This document shows positions 53,932-61,491 of a DNA stretch of 64,000 bases, piece by piece (position 1 is the stretch's first letter; each line of letters begins with the position of its first letter). The DNA is from Cyanomargarita calcarea GSE-NOS-MK-12-04C (lineage in GTDB: Bacteria > Cyanobacteriota > Cyanobacteriia > Cyanobacteriales > Nostocaceae). The position numbers and the translations under genes are program-made. Location: contig JAHHGZ010000013.1 in NCBI GenBank assembly GCA_019359595.1, forward strand, positions 114,827 through 178,826, read 5' to 3'. The notes under the pieces are model-generated. The model was not told the DNA's origin and did not search any database. It saw only the letters and a list, made by a program, of their open reading frames with translations.

Positions 53932-54788
53932 TTGGGTGCAACCCCACCATCATAATCTACATTTGAAGAATTTTGCAACAATTTTTCGTATTCTTTGCTG
54001 CTTGCCCATCGGTCAATTTCTCTTGCCCGCAATACAGGGACTGGGTGGCTTAATTGAGCGGTGCGGGCGACCTTGACCATTTCGCCGAGTTCGGTTTTGC
54101 TAATTTCATCGTAGGCGCGGGCTTGAGCGATGAAAGCATCAAGGTTGAGCATTGGTGCTAAGGTTGGGGAACCACCGGCGAGTTTCATCAAGACTGACAT
54201 GACAATTTTAGGGTCTTGGGTTGCCAATAATGCTGCGCGATCGCATGTAAACTCAGCACAGCGAACCCATTCCAAAAGTTGTGTTTGGATGGTTTGTGCC
54301 AGCATTACTCCGACGGTGGGTACAGCAGAAGCAGCTAAGACCAATAAATTCACTGGCGTCAGATAAACACTATGGTCGCACTTGAGGTGTCCCAATTCAT
54401 GGGCAATCACTGCCTGAGTTTCTTGTGGTGTGAGCATATCAATCAAGGAGGTGTGCAGCACAACAAAAGGCTGTTTACCTCGCATCGCAAAGGTGTAGGC
54501 GTTGGGAGCCGGATGCTGCTTAACATAGAGTTGGGGAGGTTCTATGTCCAATATTTTGCAAGCTTCTAATAACAGATCGTGTAGGTGGGGCAGTTGTTTT
54601 TCACCGACTAGAACGCTAGAGGCGATATTTTCTACATAAAACATCTGCTCCGCCACTGGGCCCAAGAGATTCCGCACCATCATGTCTATGCCGGGTATCT
54701 GCTTGAGTGCTTTAGTTGCATCCAAGTCTAAGGGATGACGAAAATTATCTGCTTTTAAGCCAATCAGTTGATTTTTAAACAGAGACAT
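53910..54788 (-). CDS. M48 family metallopeptidase
   Basis: A 292-residue protein with the zinc motif HELGH at 130-134 ('VIAHELGHLKCDH'), the downstream Glu in 'CAEFTCDRAALLA' as third ligand, and a hydrophobic segment ('LTPVNLLVLAASAVPTVGVML') between them. It is a short relative of HtpX/Ste24-type membrane-associated peptidases. These degrade misfolded membrane proteins or process small peptides. The last seven codons (KGGWRNW then TAG) are encoded within the tRNA-Leu gene that follows, so the two genes overlap and RNase P processing would cut the 3' end of this message. Confidence 0.92.
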   Translation of the reverse strand: MSLFKNQLIGLKADNFRHPLDLDATKALKQIPGIDMMVRNLLGPVAEQMFYVENIASSVLVGEKQLPHLHDLLLEACKILDIEPPQLYVKQHPAPNAYTFAMRGKQPFVVLHTSLIDMLTPQETQAVIAHELGHLKCDHSVYLTPVNLLVLAASAVPTVGVMLAQTIQTQLLEWVRCAEFTCDRAALLATQDPKIVMSVLMKLAGGSPTLAPMLNLDAFIAQARAYDEISKTELGEMVKVARTAQLSHPVPVLRAREIDRWASSKEYEKLLQNSSNVDYDGGVAPKGGWRNW

Positions 54789-54874
54789 AGCGAAGCAAGT
54801 TTAAAATAAATAACTAAATTTTGAAAAGGGGCTGATTTTACAACCAGCCCCTTACACATATTATAAATAGTCCT

Positions 54875-54927
54875 GAGTTATGGAGTTATGGAGTTATCGA
54901 GTTAGGAGTTAGGAGTTAGGAGTTGGG
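54875..54927. repeat. Heptameric tandem repeat (GTTATGGA / GTTAGGA)
   Basis: GAGTTATGGAGTTATGGAGT is followed by four GTTAGGA-type units. The stretch 54789-55202 between murA and the M48 gene holds this array, a CTTCCTT array at 55181-55204 and GC-rich fragments but no gene. Confidence 0.85.
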
Positions 54928-55180
54928 AATATTAGTCACCGACTCACTAACTCAGTTTTATCAATGAAGGAAGAAGTTTGTTCGCGTAGCGTGTCCCTTT
55001 AGGGTAAGGAATTCGTAAGAAGGTTCCTAGTTCGCTCACAAACAAACTTCTTCCGATTCTGGGGTTTAAAACCCCGACCTAATTAAGGTCGCTTGTTTTG
55101 AGTTGGAGCGGCACGTTTGCGCTCTTAAACTTAAGAGCGCAAATATGCCTTGTCAGAATGCACATAGATAAACACACAAA

Positions 55181-55204
55181 TTCCTTCTTCCTTCTTCCTT
55201 CTTC
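55181..55204. repeat. Heptameric tandem repeat (CTTCCTT)n
   Basis: About three units run into the stop codon of murA: the last bases of the array are also part of the murA TGA. Confidence 0.85.
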
Positions 55205-56594
55205 AAGAAATTGACGCTTCAGAAGGGAGGAGGCTCAATCCATATTCTGCATCTGCCTCAACTTGGGTGACGCGTAGGATTTTAGCTCCTAACTGCTGTA
55301 ACTTCAAATCCATGCGATCGTACCCGCGATCGAGGAATTGCAATCCCTGAACTGTGGTTTTCCCTTCTGCTGCGAGTCCTGCGACAACTAGGGCTGCAGA
55401 TGCCCGTAAATCAGTACCCAATACAGGTGCGCCTGACAACATCTGAACTCCCCGAACAAAGGCTGTGTTGCGTTTGACGCGAATATCCGCTCCCAAGCGA
55501 TTTAACTCAGATGCATGACGCAAGCGATTCTCAAACACAGATTCGTTAATTAAGCTATCGCCATCCGCCATTGCCAGCAAGGACATAAACGGAGCTTGCA
55601 TATCGGTGGGAAAGCCTGGATGGGGCAAGGTTTCAATATCTGCCGGGAGGAGTTTTTCTGTTTTCAGAATCCGCAAGCAGTTATGTCCATCCTCAACTAT
55701 CCTAACTCCCATCTCCCGCAGTTTGGCAATTACTGGGGTGAGATGGTCTGGGATTACTGGTGATAGGATAAATTCCGATCGCGTAATTGCTCCCGCGATT
55801 AAAAATGTACCGGCTTCAATGCGATCGGGAATAATGCTGTAATCAACAGAATGTAACTTCAAGACGCCTTGAATAGTAATTGTACTAGTCCCAGCACCTT
55901 CAATTTTGGCACCCATCGCAATACAGAAATTAGCCAAATCGACTACTTCTGGTTCGCGAGCGGCGTTTTCTAGAATTGTTTCGCCGTCTGCTAGAGTAGC
56001 CGCCATCATCAAGGTTTCTGTCGCTCCGACACTGGGGCTGTCTAAGTAAATCTTCGCACCTTGTAATCTGCCGCCACTGCCAGGAACATAGGCGTTACAA
56101 ATCCCATGTTCAATTTGGACTTCAGCTCCCATTGCTTGCAGTCCCCGGACATGCAAATCAACAGGTCTGGCTCCAATTGCACAACCACCGGGTAATGGCA
56201 TTTGTGCCACTCCTAGCCGTGCCAGAATTGGTCCGATCGCAAAGAAACTTGCCCGCAGTTGAGTAACAAGTTCGTAGGGAGCCTTGGATGTGGTAATTTC
56301 ACGGGCATCGATATCTAAAGTGTCGCCGTTTTGTTCTAAGCGCACACCCAACGCAGATAAAACTTGCCCCATTTTTTTCACGTCCGCCAATTTGGGAACG
56401 TTACGAATGTGACAATCTCCCGAACATAGCAAGGCTCCAGCCATGATTACCAATGCTGAATTTTTTGCCCCGCTAATTTCGACATGACCTTGCAAAGAAT
56501 GTCCACCCCAAATTTGCAAGACTGAGGAGTCTGCTTCGAGGGAAGTCTTTACATCTGTTAAGCCGCTAGAAGGATTAATAAGGCTACCCTCCAA
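55203..56594 (-). CDS. murA: UDP-N-acetylglucosamine 1-carboxyvinyltransferase
   Basis: The 463-residue protein is a full MurA. It has an N-terminal extension of about 25 residues, then '[21 protein letters not shown]' (Lys-Asn of the active site), '[16 protein letters not shown]', the catalytic Cys138 in '[15 protein letters not shown]', and '[17 protein letters not shown]'. It adds enolpyruvate from PEP to UDP-GlcNAc in the first committed step of peptidoglycan synthesis. The Cys form is sensitive to fosfomycin. The next gene on the right is a + strand tRNA about 300 bases away, so it has its own promoter in that gap. Confidence 0.97.
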   Translation of the reverse strand: MEGSLINPSSGLTDVKTSLEADSSVLQIWGGHSLQGHVEISGAKNSALVIMAGALLCSGDCHIRNVPKLADVKKMGQVLSALGVRLEQNGDTLDIDAREITTSKAPYELVTQLRASFFAIGPILARLGVAQMPLPGGCAIGARPVDLHVRGLQAMGAEVQIEHGICNAYVPGSGGRLQGAKIYLDSPSVGATETLMMAATLADGETILENAAREPEVVDLANFCIAMGAKIEGAGTSTITIQGVLKLHSVDYSIIPDRIEAGTFLIAGAITRSEFILSPVIPDHLTPVIAKLREMGVRIVEDGHNCLRILKTEKLLPADIETLPHPGFPTDMQAPFMSLLAMADGDSLINESVFENRLRHASELNRLGADIRVKRNTAFVRGVQMLSGAPVLGTDLRASAALVVAGLAAEGKTTVQGLQFLDRGYDRMDLKLQQLGAKILRVTQVEADAEYGLSLLPSEASIS

Positions 56595-56895
56595 AAGAAA
56601 TAGGTAATTTTATAGGTTTGAAGTTGGTTTTGATTCTACAGTAAAGATTTCATTTGTCTACATTTTTACGCTACAATCTCGGCTTGATACATGATGCTTT
56701 CAGTATGTTTTGTAGTTTGGAACCACTCCACAGATGCCTAAATGCCAGGAGCATACCCACATTAAGACCATTATCCAGACTGGAATTATTTAGTTCAAGA
56801 TAATATTTCACATTAGTCAAAATAGAATAATCCCTTGACAAAGGTAAATAATTCGGTAATAATCATTTTTTGTCGTCGATTAACGACCATAAACT
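56595..56895. other. Gap between murA and tRNA-Leu (CAG)
   Basis: About 300 bases with no gene. It must hold the divergent promoters of murA and of the tRNA; I see no unambiguous boxes. Confidence 0.5.
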
Positions 56896-56977
56896 GCGGA
56901 ACTGGCGGAATTGGCAGACGCGCATGATTCAGGTTCATGTGCCGAAAGGCTTCCGGGTTCAAGTCCCGGGTTCCGCA
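56896..56977 (+). tRNA. tRNA-Leu (anticodon CAG)
   Basis: An 82-base class II tRNA: acceptor GCGGAAC pairs with GTTCCGC, discriminator A, D-arm with AATTGGCAGACG, anticodon stem CATGA/TCATG with loop TTCAGGT giving CAG (reads CUG), long variable arm, T-loop GGTTCAAGTCC. No CCA is encoded. Confidence 0.95.
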
Positions 56978-57067
56978 TCATAATAAGTTAGGAGTTAGAA
57001 GTGAGGAATTATGAGTTTTTAATTAATTCCTCACTCATAACTCCTAATCCCTAACTATTGATATTTA

Positions 57068-57856
57068 ATGTTAACCAGTTTACAAAATTCCCTAGTTAAG
57101 CAAATTCGCAAGCTGCATTCGGCAAAGGAACGGCACAAGCAGGAATTGTTTTTGCTGGAGGGGACGCATTTGTTGGAAGAAGCTTGTGCGGTGAATTACC
57201 CCTTGGAGGTGGTGTGTTGTACGCCCGATTGGCAGGCAGCTAATCCAAAATTGTGGGAGGATGTCTGTAATCAGTGCGATCGCGTGGAAATTGTGAGCGA
57301 GGAAGTTTTAGAAGCGATCGCGAATACTGTACAACCTTCGGGGGTAGTGGCAACAGCAAAACGAGGCTCGCTCGTGGCTGATATGCCCTATACTGGTGTG
57401 TTATTAGCTTTGGAAACGGTGCAAGACCCTGGTAATTTAGGGACGATGATTCGCACCTCTGCGGCTGCAGGAGCGTCTGGTTTGTGGTTAAGTGAAGATA
57501 GTGTAGATTTAGACAATCCCAAGGTGCTAAGAGCGTCAGCAGGGCAGTGGTTTCGTTTGCCTATGGGTGTAAGTCCTGATTTGAAAAACACAGTCAAGCA
57601 AGCAAAGCATGCAGGAATGCAAGTAATCGGGACTTTAACCAGTGCGAGTTTAACTTACTGGGAGGTGGACTGGCATAAACCAAGTTTAATTCTGTTGGGG
57701 AATGAAGGAGCGGGTTTGTCACCAGAATTGGCGGCAATGGCGGATATCAGCGTGAAAATTCCTCTGAGTCCTGGGGTAGAGTCATTAAATGTCGCGATCG
57801 CAGCAGCTTTGATGTTATATGAAGTACAACGGCAGAATTGGCAAAAGGGGAGTTAG
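57068..57856 (+). CDS. TrmH/SpoU family RNA 2'-O-methyltransferase
   Basis: A 262-residue SPOUT enzyme. N-terminal substrate-binding domain with 'LFLLEGTHLLEEA', then the knotted catalytic domain: motif 1 'LETVQDPGNLGTMIRTSAAAGASGL', motif 2 'LLGNEGAGLSPEL' and motif 3 'IPLSPGVESLNVAIAAALMLYE'. It methylates ribose in rRNA or tRNA with SAM. It starts 90 bases after the tRNA-Leu gene. Its stop codon is already part of a GTTAGTG repeat array. Confidence 0.94.
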   Translation: MLTSLQNSLVKQIRKLHSAKERHKQELFLLEGTHLLEEACAVNYPLEVVCCTPDWQAANPKLWEDVCNQCDRVEIVSEEVLEAIANTVQPSGVVATAKRGSLVADMPYTGVLLALETVQDPGNLGTMIRTSAAAGASGLWLSEDSVDLDNPKVLRASAGQWFRLPMGVSPDLKNTVKQAKHAGMQVIGTLTSASLTYWEVDWHKPSLILLGNEGAGLSPELAAMADISVKIPLSPGVESLNVAIAAALMLYEVQRQNWQKGS

Positions 57857-57942
57857 TGGTTAGTGGTTAGTGGTTAGTGGTAAACAACCAACAACCAACC
57901 ACTAACAAATAACAAATAACAAATAACAAATAACAACTAACT
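57852..57942. repeat. Heptameric array between convergent genes, self-complementary
   Basis: Four GTTAGTG units (57852-57881) are followed by ACCAACAACCAACCACTAAC and AAATAAC units. The two halves are partly complementary, so the RNA can fold into a long hairpin. The array includes the stop codons of both flanking genes (57854-57856 and 57937-57939) and may serve as a two-way terminator. Confidence 0.8.
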
Positions 57943-58182
57943 TAATGGTTTTTTCTTTTCTTCAAAATATTGCTCAATGTCAGCAACTGCTTCTTCCCAA
58001 GCAGCTAAATCAATTTTCATTTCTTTCTCAGCTTTTTCAGTATCATTGGCGCTACCACTTATTGGTTTGGGAGTTTCTTCTTCTTTCTTGGAACTATCTT
58101 GCAAGATATCTTGCAATTGTTCAAGGGATTTTTGAAACTCTTTATCTACTGCGCTGCGGTTTTCTGGCTGATTTTGCTCCAT
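57937..58182 (-). CDS. Small acidic conserved cyanobacterial-type protein
   Basis: The 81-residue protein has a coiled-coil N-terminal part ('VDKEFQKSLEQLQDILQDSS'), a Ser/Glu/Lys-rich middle and a conserved-looking C-terminus ('MKIDLAAWEEAVADIEQYFE'). It is highly charged, with no membrane segment or signal. I recall similar unnamed small proteins in cyanobacteria but know no function. It faces the TrmH gene across the heptamer array. Confidence 0.75.
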   Translation of the reverse strand: MEQNQPENRSAVDKEFQKSLEQLQDILQDSSKKEEETPKPISGSANDTEKAEKEMKIDLAAWEEAVADIEQYFEEKKKPLS

Positions 58183-58418
58183 AATTTGAGAATCTTGATT
58201 TCAAATATTGTAATTTTATATTTTGTAGTTTAATATCCGTAAGTTTGGCATATTTGTCAATCATCAAATATTTCTGTATCAATTTTATACACTATAAGGC
58301 TTAATGGCAAAATCACCGAGTGTGACCGTATAACTCTGTTGTTCTTTGATGGCAACAAAGGTAACGATGTCCATACTGGATTTTTGAGCCAAATAAAATC
58401 CTTCATCTTTCAGCCATG

Positions 58419-58853
58419 CTACAACTTGAAATCATTTTTTTCTGGCTGTTGTATTTGCATAAACGTATCAATCATTACACTGGGAATTGGTCGCGGTCGC
58501 ATTGTCTTAACTTCTACCCAAACCCAGAGCGCTTGTGCGGTTACGAACAAATCTTCTTGGTTTTCCTTACGTATTTCATAATGTCGTAAAGCACGGGTAC
58601 CGCGCATTTCTTGAAGCCAAGTGGTGACTTCGAGAGTATCGCCTGCTACAGCTGGGCGCAAGTAATCTATTTCCACCCGTCGCATGACGAATACTCCACC
58701 CAATTCTCGATATACATCTAAAGATAAGCCCAAGTGTTCTGAGTGTTCAATTGCTGCTTGTTCTAAGTAGTTTTGGTAGACTGCATTGTTGACGTGTCCG
58801 AGAGCGTCCATTTCATAATGGCGAACGCGGAGTTGAGTTTTGAATGTTTGCAT
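58419..58853 (-). CDS. Acyl-CoA thioesterase (4-hydroxybenzoyl-CoA thioesterase-like hotdog protein)
   Basis: A 144-residue single-hotdog protein. 'VRHYEMDALGHVNNAVYQNYLEQA' (residues 9-32) has the YxxxDxxGHVNN catalytic pattern with Asp16. 'RRVEIDYLRPAVAGDTLEV' and 'RHYEIRKENQEDLFVTAQALWVWV' are the following strands. It hydrolyses acyl- or aryl-CoA or ACP thioesters. Related cyanobacterial enzymes act in phylloquinone synthesis on 1,4-dihydroxynaphthoyl-CoA; whether this one does is not decided by sequence. Confidence 0.9.
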   Translation of the reverse strand: MQTFKTQLRVRHYEMDALGHVNNAVYQNYLEQAAIEHSEHLGLSLDVYRELGGVFVMRRVEIDYLRPAVAGDTLEVTTWLQEMRGTRALRHYEIRKENQEDLFVTAQALWVWVEVKTMRPRPIPSVMIDTFMQIQQPEKNDFKL

Positions 58854-59262
58854 GAAAGTTAAGAATTAGGAGTTATAGCACTAGGGTTGGGGTTCCCCCG
58901 AGCTTAATCTAGTTCATCGAAGCGAAAACCGCTATAGGAATAGTCTGCGTGGGAGCAGCGTGCCTTTTGGGCAAGGTAAAATTATAATGTTTTGCGAGTC
59001 TGGCGATGCACGTATGTCTACGGCGTTGCATCCCTATCGCATAACTGTTGAAACATTAAGAATTTTTTCAATACAGCGGGATTTCTCAGTAAAAAACTCA
59101 GATGTGAGATGATAATTTTAGGTTCAAAAAAAATCTTTTTCTGGAGTTTTGTCTTTAATAATAAAGAAATACACGCTTGGCGGTAGTGCGAACTGACAAG
59201 GGCAACGACAAGTTTCACAATGTGTTCTGGTTAAGCTTCAGTAAAAATCGGAGGGTTTTTTC
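58854..59262. other. Gene-free gap
   Basis: This 409-base stretch has no supported gene. A T-rich - strand frame of 66 codons (59018-59218) lacks a ribosome site and family resemblance. The last 30 bases provide the GGAGGG of the next small gene. Confidence 0.5.
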
Positions 59263-59400
59263 ATGGCAATCCGAAATAATTTATTCTACAATTTCTGGCA
59301 AAAAGTGCAGGAAGATTCAGTTAGTTGGGGGTCTTTAGGTCTTTTGGTCTGTGGCTTAGTTGTAGTGTTAGTAATGCTTACAATATTTTCTCACGCTTAA
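59263..59400 (+). CDS. 45-residue single-membrane-span protein
   Basis: A short frame with a strong Shine-Dalgarno site (CGGAGGG, seven bases before the ATG). The product has a polar N-terminus ('MAIRNNLFYNFWQKVQEDSV') and one hydrophobic helix ('LGLLVCGLVVVLVMLTIF') close to the C-terminus. Such tiny membrane proteins are common as subunits of photosynthetic or respiratory complexes, but I do not recognise this one. Frame, ribosome site and helix support it as a real gene. Confidence 0.65.
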   Translation: MAIRNNLFYNFWQKVQEDSVSWGSLGLLVCGLVVVLVMLTIFSHA

Positions 59401-59517
59401 CTGAAGTATTCCCAAAAGTGGCGAATTGATTGGCAACCGATTCGTCCACGGATGTCACGGATAAATTAGCTGTTACATCTGTTATCTATCGGTTGCCAAC
59501 AGTTTTTACCTTTACGA

Positions 59518-59676
59518 TTAAGCTGCGACTATCTCAGAATTATTCTCAGTAGGTACGCCATTTTCTACTAGCGTGGGTCTGTTATATTTGCGTTGTAACA
59601 AACCACCTAGCATTGCCAATATCGCATTAATTTTGCGTTGTCGCCACTTATCCACAAGTTTTTGGACATCTGCCAC
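59518..59676 (-). CDS. Possible small protein or C-terminal gene remnant
   Basis: A 52-residue frame starting at GTG reads 'VADVQKLVDKWRQRKINAIL' then 'GGLLQRKYNRPTLVENGV' and ends 'NNSEIVAA'. The amphipathic, basic composition looks protein-like, but a stop lies shortly upstream, there is no ribosome site and I know no family. It may be the end of a degraded gene. Confidence 0.25.
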   Translation of the reverse strand: MADVQKLVDKWRQRKINAILAMLGGLLQRKYNRPTLVENGVPTENNSEIVAA

Positions 59677-59931
59677 GCGATCGCTTCGTAAAGAGAATAC
59701 TTATTACAAATGCCTCTACTCACATCTTGGACTTTCTCGATATCGTCAACACAAAAATAACTAAGTATTTATAGATTCTCCGACTACGTTCCCGATTACT
59801 GGCAATCCCATCTCCAGAACCTTGCACGCAATTCATGAGCGGTCAATTAGGGAAATACTACAAGATATGGTGGCTCAGTCAAGTATTCTGAATTAGAATA
59901 TGTTGTTCACTGTAGCTGCTGTTACAAACTT

Positions 59932-60768
59932 ATGTTTAAGTTTAAAAAAGTTTACATTTTGGCTGTAACAATTATCCTGATATTCACGGCTGGATGTACG
60001 CTTTTTTTACCAAAAAAACCTGCCGTTAGCGTCCATCTGACTTTAGGAAATCCAAGTAACGCTAATACGGTGGAGCCAAATAACTATCTCATGGTGAAAA
60101 AAGAATATGCACTCTCCTACAACAGAGACAAAGGGATTCCCAATTGGGTTAGCTGGGAGTTAAATAAGTCTTGGCTGGGTACTGCCCCACGGTCTAATAA
60201 TTTCCGACCTGATGATACACTTGTTGAGGGCTGGTATCGGGTTATTCCCAGTGATTACACTCGAAGCGGTTATGACAAAGGACATATGACTCCTTCTGCA
60301 GACCGGAGCAATAATGCTGAAGATAATGCTGCTACTTTTTTGATGACGAATATTATTCCCCAAGCACCAGATAACAATCAGGGTTATTGGGCTCGTTTAG
60401 AAGATTACGGGCGGACACTGGCTCAATCCGGCAAAGAGTTATATATAATATCGGGAAGCTACGGTCAAAAAGAAACTATTGCCCTCAAAAAAGTTGCTGT
60501 TCCCGCTAGAATTTTTAAGATTATTGTTGTGGCTGAACCCGGCATAGGTGTGAATAGCATTAACGAATCCACAAGAGTAATTGCTGTGGATACTCCCAAT
60601 GTTGACGGTAATAGAGAAGCTGATTGGAGAGAATTTCTTACTAGTGTTGATGCAATTGAGAAAAAGACAGGTTACGATTTTCTTTCTGATATTAAGCCGT
60701 CTATTCAACAGGTCATAGAGGCTCAAATTGACCAATCTAGAAAAATTAATAAAGTCCGGAAGAAGTAA
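59932..60768 (+). CDS. nucA: NucA-like DNA/RNA non-specific endonuclease, lipoprotein
   Basis: The 278-residue protein carries a lipoprotein signal (lipobox 'FTAGC', Cys22), so it should be anchored on the outer face of a membrane. The nuclease core has the DRGH-type motif 'SGYDKGHMTPSADRSNN' with the general base His118, and 'FLMTNIIPQAPDNNQGYWARLEDYGR' with Asn140 as Mg ligand and the following Glu/Arg pair. It cleaves single- and double-stranded DNA and RNA. The inhibitor NuiA is encoded 112 bases away in the opposite direction, as expected for the Anabaena NucA system, though there the two are not always adjacent. Confidence 0.93.
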   Translation: MFKFKKVYILAVTIILIFTAGCTLFLPKKPAVSVHLTLGNPSNANTVEPNNYLMVKKEYALSYNRDKGIPNWVSWELNKSWLGTAPRSNNFRPDDTLVEGWYRVIPSDYTRSGYDKGHMTPSADRSNNAEDNAATFLMTNIIPQAPDNNQGYWARLEDYGRTLAQSGKELYIISGSYGQKETIALKKVAVPARIFKIIVVAEPGIGVNSINESTRVIAVDTPNVDGNREADWREFLTSVDAIEKKTGYDFLSDIKPSIQQVIEAQIDQSRKINKVRKK

Positions 60769-60880
60769 AAAGTAAAACCCATAAATCGTGTAGCGCACCC
60801 TTGGCATATGCCTTCCACAGTCTGGAGCTTTTAACCCTTTCTTCTTTCTTTTAACTTTTAACTTTTAACTTGTAGGGTAA

Positions 60881-61306
60881 TTAAGTTTCTATGACTTTGG
60901 TAACAAGTCCAGCAAATTTATTATCTAGGGTTTTTCCAACAATATAAACATCAATGTCGATTGCACCAAGTCGTGCCACTTTGATATCAGTGAGGTTATC
61001 TTTTAATGTTTTGACGAGGTTCTGAAACTTTCTGACACTTTCTTTTTCCTCTACCCGATGCCAATCTTGTTCGGTTGTCGCTATTTCAAAGAAAGATTCC
61101 AAATTTACAAATGCAACAGGTGTATCTAATGAATGCCCAGTTTTTTTGACAATGAATTCTGGTTTGATATCTTGTTGATTTTCAGATTCCCAAAGAAAAA
61201 CGGACAAAGGGTATTCAGACTCGCTCATAAACAGCAAGCCATCAGATGCTTGTTTGAGAATGTCAACCAAACTCAAGTTTTTACCAGAAAGTGATACATC
61301 ATCCAC
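60881..61306 (-). CDS. nuiA: Nuclease inhibitor NuiA family protein
   Basis: The 141-residue protein matches NuiA of Anabaena in order and content: 'LKQASDGLLFMSESEYPLSVFLWE' (residues 18-41), 'VKKTGHSLDTPVAFVNLESFF', 'ATTEQDWHRVEEKESVRKFQ', 'RLGAIDIDVYIVGKTLDNKF' and a C-terminus 'AGLVTKVIET', which in NuiA inserts into the nuclease active site and binds the metal through its last residues. It would protect the cytoplasm from any unexported NucA. It converges with nucA. Confidence 0.92.
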   Translation of the reverse strand: MDDVSLSGKNLSLVDILKQASDGLLFMSESEYPLSVFLWESENQQDIKPEFIVKKTGHSLDTPVAFVNLESFFEIATTEQDWHRVEEKESVRKFQNLVKTLKDNLTDIKVARLGAIDIDVYIVGKTLDNKFAGLVTKVIET

Positions 61307-61357
61307 AGCTTCAAGAGGAATTATTTTTAGAGATTGCTGTTTTTGATTTTACACCTT

Positions 61358-61455
61358 ATACCGTTTCTTTGTGAAGCTGCATATATTAACCCCCCTTGCC
61401 AAGGGGGGACTACAGGGGGGTCTTGATTATGTGCATCTTCATACAGAATTGGTAT
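61358..61455. mobile_element. MITE-like element, 98 bases, ATACC...GGTAT ends
   Basis: It is the reverse complement of 32215-32328, without that copy's 16-base addition. It has the same ends and the central CCCCTTGCCAAGGGG palindrome. It is inserted between nuiA and the ABC transporter gene. Confidence 0.75.
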
Positions 61456-61491
61456 TAAACCGCTCACTATTAACTATCAAATCCTAACGAA

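Noticed and set aside
59573..59764. 63-codon + strand frame
   Set aside because: No ribosome site or family; the opposite strand has a more protein-like composition.
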